DNA of 64,000 nt, taken from Streptomyces sp. IMTB 2501. GTDB lineage: Bacteria > Actinomycetota > Actinomycetes > Streptomycetales > Streptomycetaceae. Location of the stretch: contig NZ_MQUS01000003.1 in assembly GCF_001953885.1 (NCBI RefSeq), positions 62,001 to 126,000 on the forward strand, in the 5' to 3' direction. The position numbers were made by a program, and so were the translations under genes. Of the stretch, positions 51,990 to 60,327 are shown piece by piece. The notes under the pieces were generated by a model. That model did no database searches, was not told where the DNA came from, and was given only the letters and a program-made list of their open reading frames with translations. Every line of letters begins with the position of its first letter. Position 1 is the first letter of the stretch.

Positions 51990-53012
51990 TCAGCCTTCCT
52001 GAAGAGTGGTCAGTCCGTGGTCGATGAAGACGGGTACGAGATCGCCGATCCGGTCGAAGCCGCGCCCGACCGTCTGGCCCAGCGTGTACCGGTAGTGGAT
52101 GCCCTCCAGGATCACGGCGAGCTTGAACCAGGCGAACGCCGTGTACCAGGAGACGGCGGACACGTCGCGCCCCGAGCGCGCGGCGTACCGCTCGATCAGC
52201 TCCTGCGGGGAGGGGTGGCCCGGGGCCTCGGCGGTGGTGGAGACGGGGGAGTGGGCCATGCCCAGCGGCTGGCTGTACATCACCAGCAGGCCCAGGTCGG
52301 TGAGCGGATCGCCGAGAGTCGACATCTCCCAGTCGAGGATCGCCTTGATCCGGTCGTCGTCACCGATCAGCACGTTGTCGAGCCGGTAGTCGCCGTGGAC
52401 CACGGCGGGCGCGGGGGAGGTGGGCAGGGCGCGTCCGAGAGCCGCGTGCAACTCGTCGATGCCGGCCAGCTCACGGTTGCGGGAGGCGTCCAGCTGCTTG
52501 CCCCAGCGGCGCAGCTGCCGGTCCAGGAAGCCCTCGGGCCGGCCGAAGTCCGCGAGGCCCACCGCGGCGGGGTCCACCGCGTGCAGCTCGACCAGCGTGT
52601 CCACCAGGGACAGCACCGCGTTCCGGGTGCGCTCCGCACCGAGCGGGGCGAGCTGCTGGGCGGTGCGGTACGGGGTGCCCTCGACGAACTCCATGACGTA
52701 GAACGGAGCCCCGAGCACCTCCTCGTCGTCGCACAGCAGGACTGGACGCGGGACCGGCACCTGGGTCGGGTGCAGCGCGCTGATCACACGGTGCTCGCGC
52801 TTCATGTCGTGCGCGGTGGCCAGCACATGGCCGAGCGGGGGCCGTCGTACGACCCACTGCGCGGTGCCGTCGGAGACCGCGTAGGTGAGGTTCGACCGTC
52901 CGCCCTCGATCAGCCGGCCGGTGAGGGGGCCGGTCACCAGACCGGGGCGCTCGCGGTCGAGCAGGGCGCGCAGCCGGTCCAGGTCGAGTCCGGGCGGGTG
53001 GTCGGCGCTCAT
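51990..53012 (-). CDS. Aminoglycoside-phosphotransferase-fold kinase, ACAD10/11-type
   Basis: 340 aa. Brenner motif VVHGDYRLDNVLIGDDDRIKAILDWEMSTLGDPLTDLG. Kinase-like fold; in eukaryotic ACAD10/11 this domain phosphorylates 4-hydroxyacyl-CoA so the dehydrogenase can eliminate phosphate. Antibiotic resistance is unlikely. First gene of a two-gene operon. Two dyads precede it. Confidence 0.9.
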   Translation of the reverse strand: MSADHPPGLDLDRLRALLDRERPGLVTGPLTGRLIEGGRSNLTYAVSDGTAQWVVRRPPLGHVLATAHDMKREHRVISALHPTQVPVPRPVLLCDDEEVLGAPFYVMEFVEGTPYRTAQQLAPLGAERTRNAVLSLVDTLVELHAVDPAAVGLADFGRPEGFLDRQLRRWGKQLDASRNRELAGIDELHAALGRALPTSPAPAVVHGDYRLDNVLIGDDDRIKAILDWEMSTLGDPLTDLGLLVMYSQPLGMAHSPVSTTAEAPGHPSPQELIERYAARSGRDVSAVSWYTAFAWFKLAVILEGIHYRYTLGQTVGRGFDRIGDLVPVFIDHGLTTLQEG

Positions 53013-53025
53013 ACATGACTCCTAC

Positions 53026-53048
53026 GAACGGGTGAACAGGACCCGTTC
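53026..53048. promoter_or_regulatory. Inverted repeat close to phosphotransferase start
   Basis: GAACGGGT, seven bases, ACCCGTTC, perfect 8-bp arms, 14 nt upstream of the phosphotransferase ATG. Possibly a second operator. Confidence 0.6.
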
Positions 53049-53050
53049 AT

Positions 53051-53070
53051 GATGCCGACCGGTCGGTATG
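53051..53070. promoter_or_regulatory. Palindromic TetR-type operator
   Basis: GATGCCGACCGGTCGGTATG with perfect core CCGACCGGTCGG at 53055-53066. The complement strand reads CATACCGAC..., matching 47577-47593. Likely site of the TetR at 50111. Confidence 0.7.
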
Positions 53071-53179
53071 TCGTCCAGTGCGCGGGGCCAACATCAGGCC
53101 GAACGTGACCGGAGCCACGATAGGCCGACGGCTCCCCGGAGCGCTGCCCGGGGAGCCGCGGCCCGTGTTCCGTGCGCGG

Positions 53180-53479
53180 TCAGTGGTCGTCCCAGTGGCC
53201 GTCGTGCTCGGCGTGCCGGTGTCCGTCGTGCAGATAGTCGACGTGGTCGCCGTGCCGCACCTGGGCGTGCCCGCACTCGTCGTAGTGCACATGGTCATGG
53301 CCCTCGTGGACGGTGTGCCCGGCGGGTTCGCACTCGTCCCAGTGGCCGTCGTGCTCGCGGTGCAGATGTCCGTCGTGGGCGTAGTCCAGATGGTCGCCGT
53401 GCCGCACGGCGTCGTGCCCGCAGCCCGGACCGTGGCTGTGCGTGCCGTGTGCGGTGTGTTCCTGGTGAAGGGTGGTCAT
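53180..53479 (-). CDS. Histidine-rich duplicated small protein
   Basis: 99 aa; AAGGTGAG before ATG. Roughly a quarter His, with Asp, Gly and Glu. Two repeats: GCGHDAVRHGDHLDYAHDGH and ECGHAQVRHGDHVDYLHDGH, each followed by HREHDGHWDEC or HAEHDGHWDDH. No signal peptide. It looks like a metal-binding or storage protein; relatives are sometimes mis-annotated as zinc transporter. No transporter neighbour. Confidence 0.82.
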   Translation of the reverse strand: MTTLHQEHTAHGTHSHGPGCGHDAVRHGDHLDYAHDGHLHREHDGHWDECEPAGHTVHEGHDHVHYDECGHAQVRHGDHVDYLHDGHRHAEHDGHWDDH

Positions 53480-53588
53480 GGTGCTCACCTTCGGGGGTAC
53501 GGGGGGTCTGACGGCGGACAGGCTACGCGCGAACCGTGACATATCGGTGCATACCGCCAGCGTGGCGTCCGAGTGACCTGAGTGAGAG

Positions 53589-53903
53589 TCAGACGATCAG
53601 AAGGGTCGCGCACATCGCCAGTGCCACCGCGTACAGCACCGCCGCCGTCGCGTGCCGGGGAGCGAGCGCGGGCGGCCGGACCTCGGCGGCCAGGGCGTGT
53701 ATCCGGTGGTGGGCCACCCACAGGAACCCCAGGAAGAGCGCACAGCACAGGGCGCAGACGGTCACTCCGGTGGCCGACGCGCCACCGTGCACAGCGGCCC
53801 GGACGGCGAGTACGGCGGCCACGGCGGCCGAGAGGGTCGTACGCCGCCAGGCCAGCCGGGTGCGCTCCGGTTGCAGCCCCGGATCGCGCCCGGCCGCGCT
53901 CAC
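53589..53903 (-). CDS. DUF202 membrane protein
   Basis: 104 aa from GTG at 53903, which overlaps the stop of the upstream DUF202 gene (GTGA); an ATG at 53912 is an alternative. PGLQPERTRLAWRRTTLSAAVAAVLAVRAAV is the DUF202 beginning, followed by two more helices. Function unknown; pairs with the next gene. Confidence 0.85.
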   Translation of the reverse strand: MSAAGRDPGLQPERTRLAWRRTTLSAAVAAVLAVRAAVHGGASATGVTVCALCCALFLGFLWVAHHRIHALAAEVRPPALAPRHATAAVLYAVALAMCATLLIV

Positions 53904-54292
53904 CCCGCCCATCCGGCCAGCACCACCACGACCATCACCACGGCCACCACCGCGATGACCAGGCTCAGCAGCGCCGGGAACCGGGACGCAGGCAGATCGT
54001 CGCCGCGCCGCATCGCCCGCTCGCAGCGCACCCAGTGGTTCACCGCGCGCAGCGAGCACAGCACACCGGCGCCCAGGAGCGCCAACGCAAGCCCGACCCT
54101 CCAGGCCCAGGGCAGGGCCGGCAGGAACTGATCCACCGCGAATCCGCCGCCGATCAACGCGAGCGCGGTGCGCAGCCAGGCCAGAAAGGTGCGCTCGTTG
54201 GCCAGCGAGAACCGGTAGTCGGGCGTACCGCCCTCGTTCCGCACCAGCTCCGGTGCGAACCACAGCCGGATGTTCCGTACGAATTCGCTCAC
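53900..54292 (-). CDS. YidH-like DUF202 membrane protein
   Basis: 130 aa. YRFSLANERTFLAWLRTALALIGGGFAVDQF is the family signature, followed by two helices. Coupled to the second DUF202 gene. Function unknown. Confidence 0.9.
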   Translation of the reverse strand: MSEFVRNIRLWFAPELVRNEGGTPDYRFSLANERTFLAWLRTALALIGGGFAVDQFLPALPWAWRVGLALALLGAGVLCSLRAVNHWVRCERAMRRGDDLPASRFPALLSLVIAVVAVVMVVVVLAGWAG

Positions 54293-54313
54293 GTGGCCGA
54301 CCCTACCGGCGTC

Positions 54314-54829
54314 TCACCGGCCGTCCCGGAACGCCTTCAGCCGCTCGTACGCCGCCAGCCCGTCCGGCACCCACTCCCAAGTGCCGAGCCGTCGCTCGAC
54401 CTCCTCGTCGGCCAGGAAGTCGTGCCACTGGACCTCCTCCACCTGAGGCCGTACGGGCAGCTCGCAGCGCACCTCGTACACCGCCGACCACCAGCTGTTC
54501 CCGGCCCCGTCGGCGTACAGGAACTTGAACAGGTACGTCGGCCGGGGCAGGCCCGTCACCCCCAGCTCCTCCTCGGCCTCCCGCAGCGCGGCCTCGTCGT
54601 AGGACTCGCCCGCCCCGACGACCCCGCCGACGAACATGTCGTACAGGGCGGGGAAGACCAGCTTGGTGGCCGTGCGCCGGTGCACGAAGAGCCGGCCGGC
54701 CTCGTCCCGGGCCTGGATGAACACGCAGCGGTGGCGCAGTCCGCGGGCGTACACCTCGCCGCGCGGGTACTGGGCGACGACCTGGTCGTTCTCGTCGACG
54801 ACGTCGAGGATCTCGTCAGCAGGATTCAT
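54314..54829 (-). CDS. NUDIX hydrolase
   Basis: 171 aa from ATG at 54829 (in-frame TTG at 54841). The Nudix box is GGVVGAGESYDEAALREAEEELGV, fitting Gx5Ex7REUxEExGU. FVHRRTATKLVFPALYDMFV suggests an IPP-isomerase-like or nucleotide-sugar hydrolase-like member. Substrate unknown. Confidence 0.92.
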   Translation of the reverse strand: MNPADEILDVVDENDQVVAQYPRGEVYARGLRHRCVFIQARDEAGRLFVHRRTATKLVFPALYDMFVGGVVGAGESYDEAALREAEEELGVTGLPRPTYLFKFLYADGAGNSWWSAVYEVRCELPVRPQVEEVQWHDFLADEEVERRLGTWEWVPDGLAAYERLKAFRDGR

Positions 54830-54862
54830 GCCGGTATCCAAGCAGGAACCCCGGCGGCGGGC

Positions 54863-55777
54863 TCAGCGGCGCTGGAGGTCCCGGGCCGACGGCTCCGCCT
54901 CGGCCGTGCCGCACGGCATCGCCGGGTGCAGCCCGAGCAGCATGATGCCCGCGACCACGGCCGCGAGCCCGGCCGCCTCCCAGGCCAGCGCCCCGGTGTC
55001 GGTGCGCAGCCGGTCGCCGAGGAAGCCGACACCGCACAGGATCCCGGCGAGCGGCTCGGCGGCGGTCAGCGCGGGCAGCGACATGCGCAGCGGGGCCGTC
55101 TCGAACGCGCTCTGCACCAGAAGCAGCCCGGTGGCCCCGCACACCAGCACGCCGTACGGCTGCCAGCCGGTGAACAGCTCGCTGAAGCCGCCTTCGGAGA
55201 ACCGGGTGCCGCTCACCCGGGTCAGCGCGTCCTGCACGCCGTACAGCAGCCCGGCCGCCGTGGCCAGTAACACCGGGCCCCAGCTCAGCCGGGAGCGCTT
55301 GCCGTACGTCGTGAGCACCAGGGCCGCGCCGACCATCGCGCCGATGATCAGCCAGTGCCGCAGTGGATCGGACACGGCGTGGCCGGCGCGCGGTTCGCCC
55401 GCCGTGATGAACGCGCTCACCCCGCCCGCGAGCAGCAGCAGCCCCGCCCAGCCCTGGCGGCCCAGGGGCTGCCTGGTCTGGTGGCGGGAGAGGGCGAGCG
55501 CGAACAGCAGGTTGGTCGCGAGCAGCGGCTCGACCAGGGAGATCTCGCCCTTGCCGAGAGCGATCGCGCCGAGCACCATGCCGGCCACCATCAGGCCGAG
55601 CCCGCCCAGCCAGCGCGGCACGCGCATCAGGTCCAGCAGCAGCCGGAAGGACAGGAAGTCGCTGAGCGGTGCCTTCTGCGCGGCGTTCTGCTGGAGCACG
55701 AACCCGAAACCCAGACAGCAGGCCGCACTCACGGCGAGAAGGAGAACCAGAACGGACACGCTGCGTACCTCGATCAT
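54863..55777 (-). CDS. DMT-family transporter
   Basis: 304 aa with about nine to ten helices; VLLLAVSAACCLGFGFVLQQNAA and LAWEAAGLAAVVAGIMLLGLHP at the ends. Possibly amino-acid or Mg/drug transport. It carries a TTA codon (plus-strand taa 55268-55270), so bldA dependence is possible. Weak ribosome-binding site. Confidence 0.82.
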   Translation of the reverse strand: MIEVRSVSVLVLLLAVSAACCLGFGFVLQQNAAQKAPLSDFLSFRLLLDLMRVPRWLGGLGLMVAGMVLGAIALGKGEISLVEPLLATNLLFALALSRHQTRQPLGRQGWAGLLLLAGGVSAFITAGEPRAGHAVSDPLRHWLIIGAMVGAALVLTTYGKRSRLSWGPVLLATAAGLLYGVQDALTRVSGTRFSEGGFSELFTGWQPYGVLVCGATGLLLVQSAFETAPLRMSLPALTAAEPLAGILCGVGFLGDRLRTDTGALAWEAAGLAAVVAGIMLLGLHPAMPCGTAEAEPSARDLQRR

Positions 55778-56043
55778 CCGGCCGGACCACGGGCGCGTAG
55801 TGGCCGACTGTAGCGCTCCCGGGACACCGTTGACCCGGAAGTACGCGGAACAGGGCAGTTGACCCGCCATGCTCCGTGGCCGGGCCGCCCGGCGCCATGG
55901 CGTAGGCCACAGCCGCCCACCGGGCGCCCTGTCCGGGCACCGGCCCACCTGCGCGGAGTTCCCCAAGTTCCCTGTGGGAAGCGGTAGTTGAACCCGGAAT
56001 CAGCACCGTTCCGCTTGACGCGATCCATGGCTGAGGGTTTGCT

Positions 56044-57075
56044 GTGCGTGATCGGCCGATGGCAGCCCGAGAAACAGGAAGTCCCGCGGTGCCCCCTCTC
56101 CCACCCCTGCTCGGCGCACGCCTGGCCGTCACGGCCCCGTCCGGCGACACCGCCCCGGACGACTCCGGCGCCTTCGACGGCGCCCTCGACGACGCCGAAC
56201 TGCGCACCGCACGCGCCGCGTTGGCGCAGGGCCGGCGACAGGCCGCCCGCTCCCTGCTGCTGCACACGGGTGACGACTGGGACCGCCGCGGCCACCGCCT
56301 GACCGTGCTCGCCCAGGAGCCGTACGCCGCGGCCTGGGCGAGCGACTGGCTGCAGGCCGAACCCGGCTCCGCCGACGCCGCCACGCTGTACGCCCTCGCC
56401 CAGGTCCAGCGCGCCCTGCGCGGCAAGGAGGACCCCGACCTGGCCCGCGAGGCCTGCGCCAGTGCCGCGGCGCGTGCCCCCGCCGACCCCACCCCCTGGC
56501 TGGGACTGCTCCGGCTGGCCCGCACGCTCGGCCCCGAGCACGAGGTCCTCGGCGCCTTCGCCGAGCTGCGCGGCCGCCACGCCGAGCACCATCACGCCCA
56601 CCATCTGCTGGTCGCCCGTCTCGCCGAACGGCCCGCCGCCGGCCGGGCGGCCGGGGATCACGAGGTGTACGACCTCGCCGAGCTGGCCGCCGCCGAGGCT
56701 CCGGCCGACTCCCCGCTGGCCGTGCTGCCGGTCGTCGCCTACGCCGAGCGCTACCGGGTCCTCGCCGCCACCGGTCTCGCCCCCGCCGATCCCGCCGCCT
56801 GCGGACACTGGTCCGGCCCCAGGGCCCGCCGGATCCTGAGCGCCGCCTTCGACTGGTGGCTGGAGTGGGAGCACGACGAGCACCCCCGCCACCACCTCGA
56901 CCTCAACCACCTCGCCTTCGCGCTGTCCTGCGCCGGCCGCCCGGCCGAGGCGGCGGCCCTGTTCCGGCGCATCGGCCGGCACGCCACCCCGGCACCCTGG
57001 TCCTACGCACACCGCGACCCCCGGGCGGCCTTCCAGGCGGCTCGCACTCGCGCGCTGAACGGCACAGCCCACTGA
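56044..57075 (+). CDS. Hypothetical protein with TPR-like helices
   Basis: 343 aa; GTG start with GAGGG. Alanine-rich helices such as AELRTARAALAQGRRQAARSLLL and CASAAARAPADPTPWLGLLRLARTLGPEHEVLGAFAEL suggest helical repeats. A conserved AFDWWLEWEHDEHPRHHLDLNHLAFALSCAGRPAEAA region lies near the C-terminus. No catalytic motif. Common in Streptomyces; function unknown. Confidence 0.72.
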   Translation: MRDRPMAARETGSPAVPPLPPLLGARLAVTAPSGDTAPDDSGAFDGALDDAELRTARAALAQGRRQAARSLLLHTGDDWDRRGHRLTVLAQEPYAAAWASDWLQAEPGSADAATLYALAQVQRALRGKEDPDLAREACASAAARAPADPTPWLGLLRLARTLGPEHEVLGAFAELRGRHAEHHHAHHLLVARLAERPAAGRAAGDHEVYDLAELAAAEAPADSPLAVLPVVAYAERYRVLAATGLAPADPAACGHWSGPRARRILSAAFDWWLEWEHDEHPRHHLDLNHLAFALSCAGRPAEAAALFRRIGRHATPAPWSYAHRDPRAAFQAARTRALNGTAH

Positions 57076-57176
57076 GCCGTACTGCTTTCCGAGATGCGCG
57101 TAAGAAGTGATTACGGAAGTCTGACCGCCGGCCCGATCCCCTGGTCCCACCGGGCCCCGAGTGCTCGAATGAATAC

Positions 57177-57905
57177 GTGAACTCTGAACAATCCGGGGAG
57201 CAGGACGGCAAGCCCGTCGGCCGCCGTGTCTTCCTCGGCACGCTCGGCCTGGGCGCGCTCGGCGTCGTCGCCGCGCCCACGCTGCAACGCGGCCTGGAGG
57301 GCTTCCTCGGTACCGTCGCCGGCAAGGACCCCACGGGTCTGACCGGCCTGCTGCCCAACGGCGGCGGCTTCCGCTACTACTCCGTCGCCGCGTCGGTGCC
57401 CCGCAAGAACGCCACGGACTACCAGCTGAAGATCGACGGCCTGGTCGACCGCCCGCGTACCTACACCCTCGCCGACCTGCGAGCCCTCCCGCAGACCCGG
57501 CTGGTCAAGGACGTCCAGTGCGTGACCGGCTGGCGCGTCCCCGGCACCCCTTTCCAGGGTGTGCGCCTCTCCCACCTGCTGGACCTGGCCGGGGTTCGCG
57601 GCACCGCGAAGGCGATCCGCTTCACCTGCTTCGACGGCACCTACTCCGAGAGCCTCACCCTCGACCAGGCCCGCCGTCCGGACATCCTGGTGGCCCTGCG
57701 CATGCAGGACAAGGACATCTCCTACGAACACGGCGGCCCGGTCCGCCTCTATGTCGCCCCCATGTACTTCTACAAGTCGGCCAAGTGGCTCTCCGGGATC
57801 ACGGTCACCGACCGGGTCGAGCCCGGCTACTGGGAGAACCTCGGTTACGACGTCGACGCCTGGGTCGGCAAGTCGAATGGACGCACCGATGTCCCTACGA
57901 GCTGA
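57177..57905 (+). CDS. Molybdopterin oxidoreductase (YedY/sulfite-oxidase-like)
   Basis: 242 aa; GTG start. Tat signal GRRVFLGTLGLGALGVV. Mo-ligand Cys115 in KDVQCVTGW; YYSVAASVPRKNATDYQLKIDGLV and GGPVRLYVAPMYFYKSAKWLSGI. A periplasmic-type Mo enzyme like MsrP (methionine sulfoxide reductase). The next gene encodes a cytochrome b561 partner, overlapping by 17 nt. Confidence 0.9.
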   Translation: MNSEQSGEQDGKPVGRRVFLGTLGLGALGVVAAPTLQRGLEGFLGTVAGKDPTGLTGLLPNGGGFRYYSVAASVPRKNATDYQLKIDGLVDRPRTYTLADLRALPQTRLVKDVQCVTGWRVPGTPFQGVRLSHLLDLAGVRGTAKAIRFTCFDGTYSESLTLDQARRPDILVALRMQDKDISYEHGGPVRLYVAPMYFYKSAKWLSGITVTDRVEPGYWENLGYDVDAWVGKSNGRTDVPTS

Positions 57906-58515
57906 CACCCCGGCCCCGCCCAGCGCCCGTGTCCACCGCTTCAGCCGGGCCGAACGCTGGGTCCACCGCACCACGGCCGCGCTGATGGGCGTCTGCGTGG
58001 CCACGGCGGCCGTCCTGTACATCCCCCAGCTGGCGGTCATGGTCGGCCGCCGGGAACTGGTCGTCCGCATCCACGAGTGCGCCGGGCTCGCGCTCCCCGT
58101 CCCGGTCCTGCTCGGCCTCGCCTCCCGCGCCTTCCGCGCCGATCTGCGCTTCCTCAACCGCTTCGGCCCGCACGACCGGCTCTGGCTGCGCGCCGCACTG
58201 GTCCGCGACAAGCGGCGCTCGTCCCGTCCGGCGGGCAAGTTCAACGCCGGACAGAAGATCTACGCCGCCTGGATCGCCGGCGCCACGCTGGTCATGCTCG
58301 GCACCGGCCTGCTGATGTGGTTCACCCATCTCGCCCCGCTGGTGTGGCGCACCTCGGCGACCTTCGTCCACGACTGGCTCGCCCTGACGATCGGCGTGGT
58401 CCTGGCGGGTCACATCGGCATGGCACTCGGCGACCCGGAGGCGAGACGGGGCCTGCGCACGGGGAAGGTGAGCAGGGAGTGGGCGGATCAGGAACACCCC
58501 TTGTGGCGTCCCTGA
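57889..58515 (+). CDS. Cytochrome b561-type membrane partner
   Basis: 208 aa from ATG at 57889 (in-frame ATG at 57877). Four helices with His in RAERWVHRTTAAL, VVRIHECAGLALP, TFVHDWLAL and VLAGHIGMALG as heme ligands. It should pass quinone electrons to the upstream Mo enzyme, as MsrQ does. Confidence 0.88.
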   Translation: MSLRADTPAPPSARVHRFSRAERWVHRTTAALMGVCVATAAVLYIPQLAVMVGRRELVVRIHECAGLALPVPVLLGLASRAFRADLRFLNRFGPHDRLWLRAALVRDKRRSSRPAGKFNAGQKIYAAWIAGATLVMLGTGLLMWFTHLAPLVWRTSATFVHDWLALTIGVVLAGHIGMALGDPEARRGLRTGKVSREWADQEHPLWRP

Positions 58516-58521
58516 TCCCGG

Positions 58522-59541
58522 TCAGAACTCCAGCAGCACCTTGCAGGACCGCCCCCGGTCAGCGGCCAGCTCGAACCCCGACTCGGCCTCCCGCACGGGA
58601 ACGACCGCACTGATCAGCCCGTCGAACTCGCCCCGCGCGGCGAGCAGTTCCAGTGCGTCGTCGAACTCCGCGTCGAACCGGAACGCCCCGCGCAGCTCGA
58701 TCTCCCGGCTCACCACGAGATTTCCGGCGAACGGCGAATGCCCTGGCGGGAGCATCCCGAGCTGGACGACCACACCACCGCGCCGCACATGCCGCAAACA
58801 CGTGTCCAGCCCGGCCGCGACCCCCGACGCCTCGACGGCCACATCGACCTCCTCGGGCCACCCGGCATCACCCGGATCATCGGCCCGTACGAGCGTGTCG
58901 GCCCCGGTGACGGCCGCGTACCCGAGAGCCTCGGGCACCAGGTCGGTCGCCGTCACCCGTGCCGCGCCGGCCGCCTTCGCCGCCGCGACCACCAGACACC
59001 CGATCGGCCCCGCCCCGGTCACCAGTACATGCCGGCCGGAGACGTCCCCGGCCCGCCGCACCGCGTGCAGTGCCACCGACAGCGGCTCGGTGAGCGCGGC
59101 CCGCCGCAGCCCGAGCCCGTCGGGCAGCGCCCGCAGCTGCCCGGCCGGTACGGCGACATGGGACGCGAACCCGCCCTGGACATGCGGAAAGCGGGCCGCG
59201 CTGCCCAGATAGCGGCTGTCCCGGCACACGTTCGCCCGCCCGTCGGCGCACTCCGGGCAGCGCCCGCACGGGGTGGCGGGGTGCACGGCGACCGGCGTGC
59301 CCGGCACGGGACCCGCGGCCCCCGCGCCGTAGGACACCACCGTGCCCACCACCTCGTGCCCGAGCACCATCGGCTCCCGGAGCCGGAAGTCCCCGACCTC
59401 GCCGAGCCGCCAGTAGTGCAGATCCGACCCGCAGATCCCGCCGTAGCGGACGGCCACCAGGGCCTCGCCCGGCCCGGGTTCGGGTACCGGCAGCTCCGTC
59501 ACGCGCAGATCGCCCGCGCCGTGGATCACACAGCCCAGCAT
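58522..59541 (-). CDS. L-idonate 5-dehydrogenase-like (zinc MDR)
   Basis: 339 aa; AAGGAG before ATG. Catalytic Cys in YGGICGSDLHYWRLGEVGDFRLREPMVLGHEVVGTV matches L-idonate/sorbitol dehydrogenases. Structural zinc Cys in CGRCPECADGRANVC. Likely oxidises L-idonate to 5-keto-gluconate. Last gene of the gluconate operon. Confidence 0.9.
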   Translation of the reverse strand: MLGCVIHGAGDLRVTELPVPEPGPGEALVAVRYGGICGSDLHYWRLGEVGDFRLREPMVLGHEVVGTVVSYGAGAAGPVPGTPVAVHPATPCGRCPECADGRANVCRDSRYLGSAARFPHVQGGFASHVAVPAGQLRALPDGLGLRRAALTEPLSVALHAVRRAGDVSGRHVLVTGAGPIGCLVVAAAKAAGAARVTATDLVPEALGYAAVTGADTLVRADDPGDAGWPEEVDVAVEASGVAAGLDTCLRHVRRGGVVVQLGMLPPGHSPFAGNLVVSREIELRGAFRFDAEFDDALELLAARGEFDGLISAVVPVREAESGFELAADRGRSCKVLLEF

Positions 59542-59555
59542 TCCCGTAGCTCCTT

Positions 59556-60317
59556 TCAGAGCACGCTCGTCATGCCGCCGTCGACGTACAGGATCTGCCC
59601 GCCCACGAAGTCCGCCGCGGGCGAGGCGAGGAAGAGCAGGGCGCCGACCAGGTCCTCGGTGCGGCCCCAGCGGCCGGCCGGGGTGCGCCGGCGGACCCAG
59701 GCGCTGAACTCCTCGTCCGCCACGAGCGGCCGGGTCAGCTCGGTCTCGATGTAACCGGGGCCGAGCCCGTTGACCTGGACGCCGTACGGACCCCAGTCCG
59801 CGCACATGCCCTTGGTGAGCATCTTCAGCGCGCCCTTGGTGGCGGCGTAGGGCGCGATGCCCGGCCGGACGACCTCGCTCTGCAGCGAGCAGATGTTGAC
59901 GATCTTGCCGTGTCCCCGCCCGGTCATCCGCCGGGCCGCCTCCCGGCCGACGAGGAACGCGCTGGTGAGGTTGGTGTCCAGGATCCGGTGCCAGTCGGCG
60001 TCGGCGAACTCCAGCAAAGGCGCACGCAGTTGCATGCCCGCGTTGTTCACCAGGATGTCGAGCGGGCCCACCCGCTCCTCGACGTCGGCGATCCCGGCGG
60101 CCACCGAGGCGCCGTCGGTCACGTCGAACACCGCCGTGTGGATCCGGTCCCCGGGGAGTGCCGCGGCCGCGCCGGCCAGCCGGCCGCCGTCACGTCCGTT
60201 GAGGACCACCGTGCAGCCGGCCTCGGCCAGGCCCCGGGCCAGCGCGTGGCCGATGCCCCGGCTGGAGCCGGTGACCAGGGCCGTACGGCCGCTGATGTCG
60301 AAGAGCGGGTGACTCAT
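59556..60317 (-). CDS. SDR gluconate 5-dehydrogenase-like
   Basis: 253 aa. Rossmann motif TGSSRGIGHALARGLAEAG, NNAG, Ser-Tyr-Lys in CSLQSEVVRPGIAPYAATKGAL. Resembles IdnO, which interconverts 5-keto-gluconate and gluconate. Sits 15 nt after the idonate dehydrogenase-like gene in the same transcript. Confidence 0.9.
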   Translation of the reverse strand: MSHPLFDISGRTALVTGSSRGIGHALARGLAEAGCTVVLNGRDGGRLAGAAAALPGDRIHTAVFDVTDGASVAAGIADVEERVGPLDILVNNAGMQLRAPLLEFADADWHRILDTNLTSAFLVGREAARRMTGRGHGKIVNICSLQSEVVRPGIAPYAATKGALKMLTKGMCADWGPYGVQVNGLGPGYIETELTRPLVADEEFSAWVRRRTPAGRWGRTEDLVGALLFLASPAADFVGGQILYVDGGMTSVL

Positions 60318-60327
60318 CGCCGTACCC

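Noticed and set aside
51990-53012. Phosphotransferase as antibiotic resistance gene
   Set aside because: Next to an ACAD10/11-like dehydrogenase with 6-nt spacing, so catabolic role is more likely.
53078-53539. Plus-strand Val-rich 153-codon frame
   Set aside because: Shadow of the His-rich gene on the minus strand (His codons read backwards give Val/Met).
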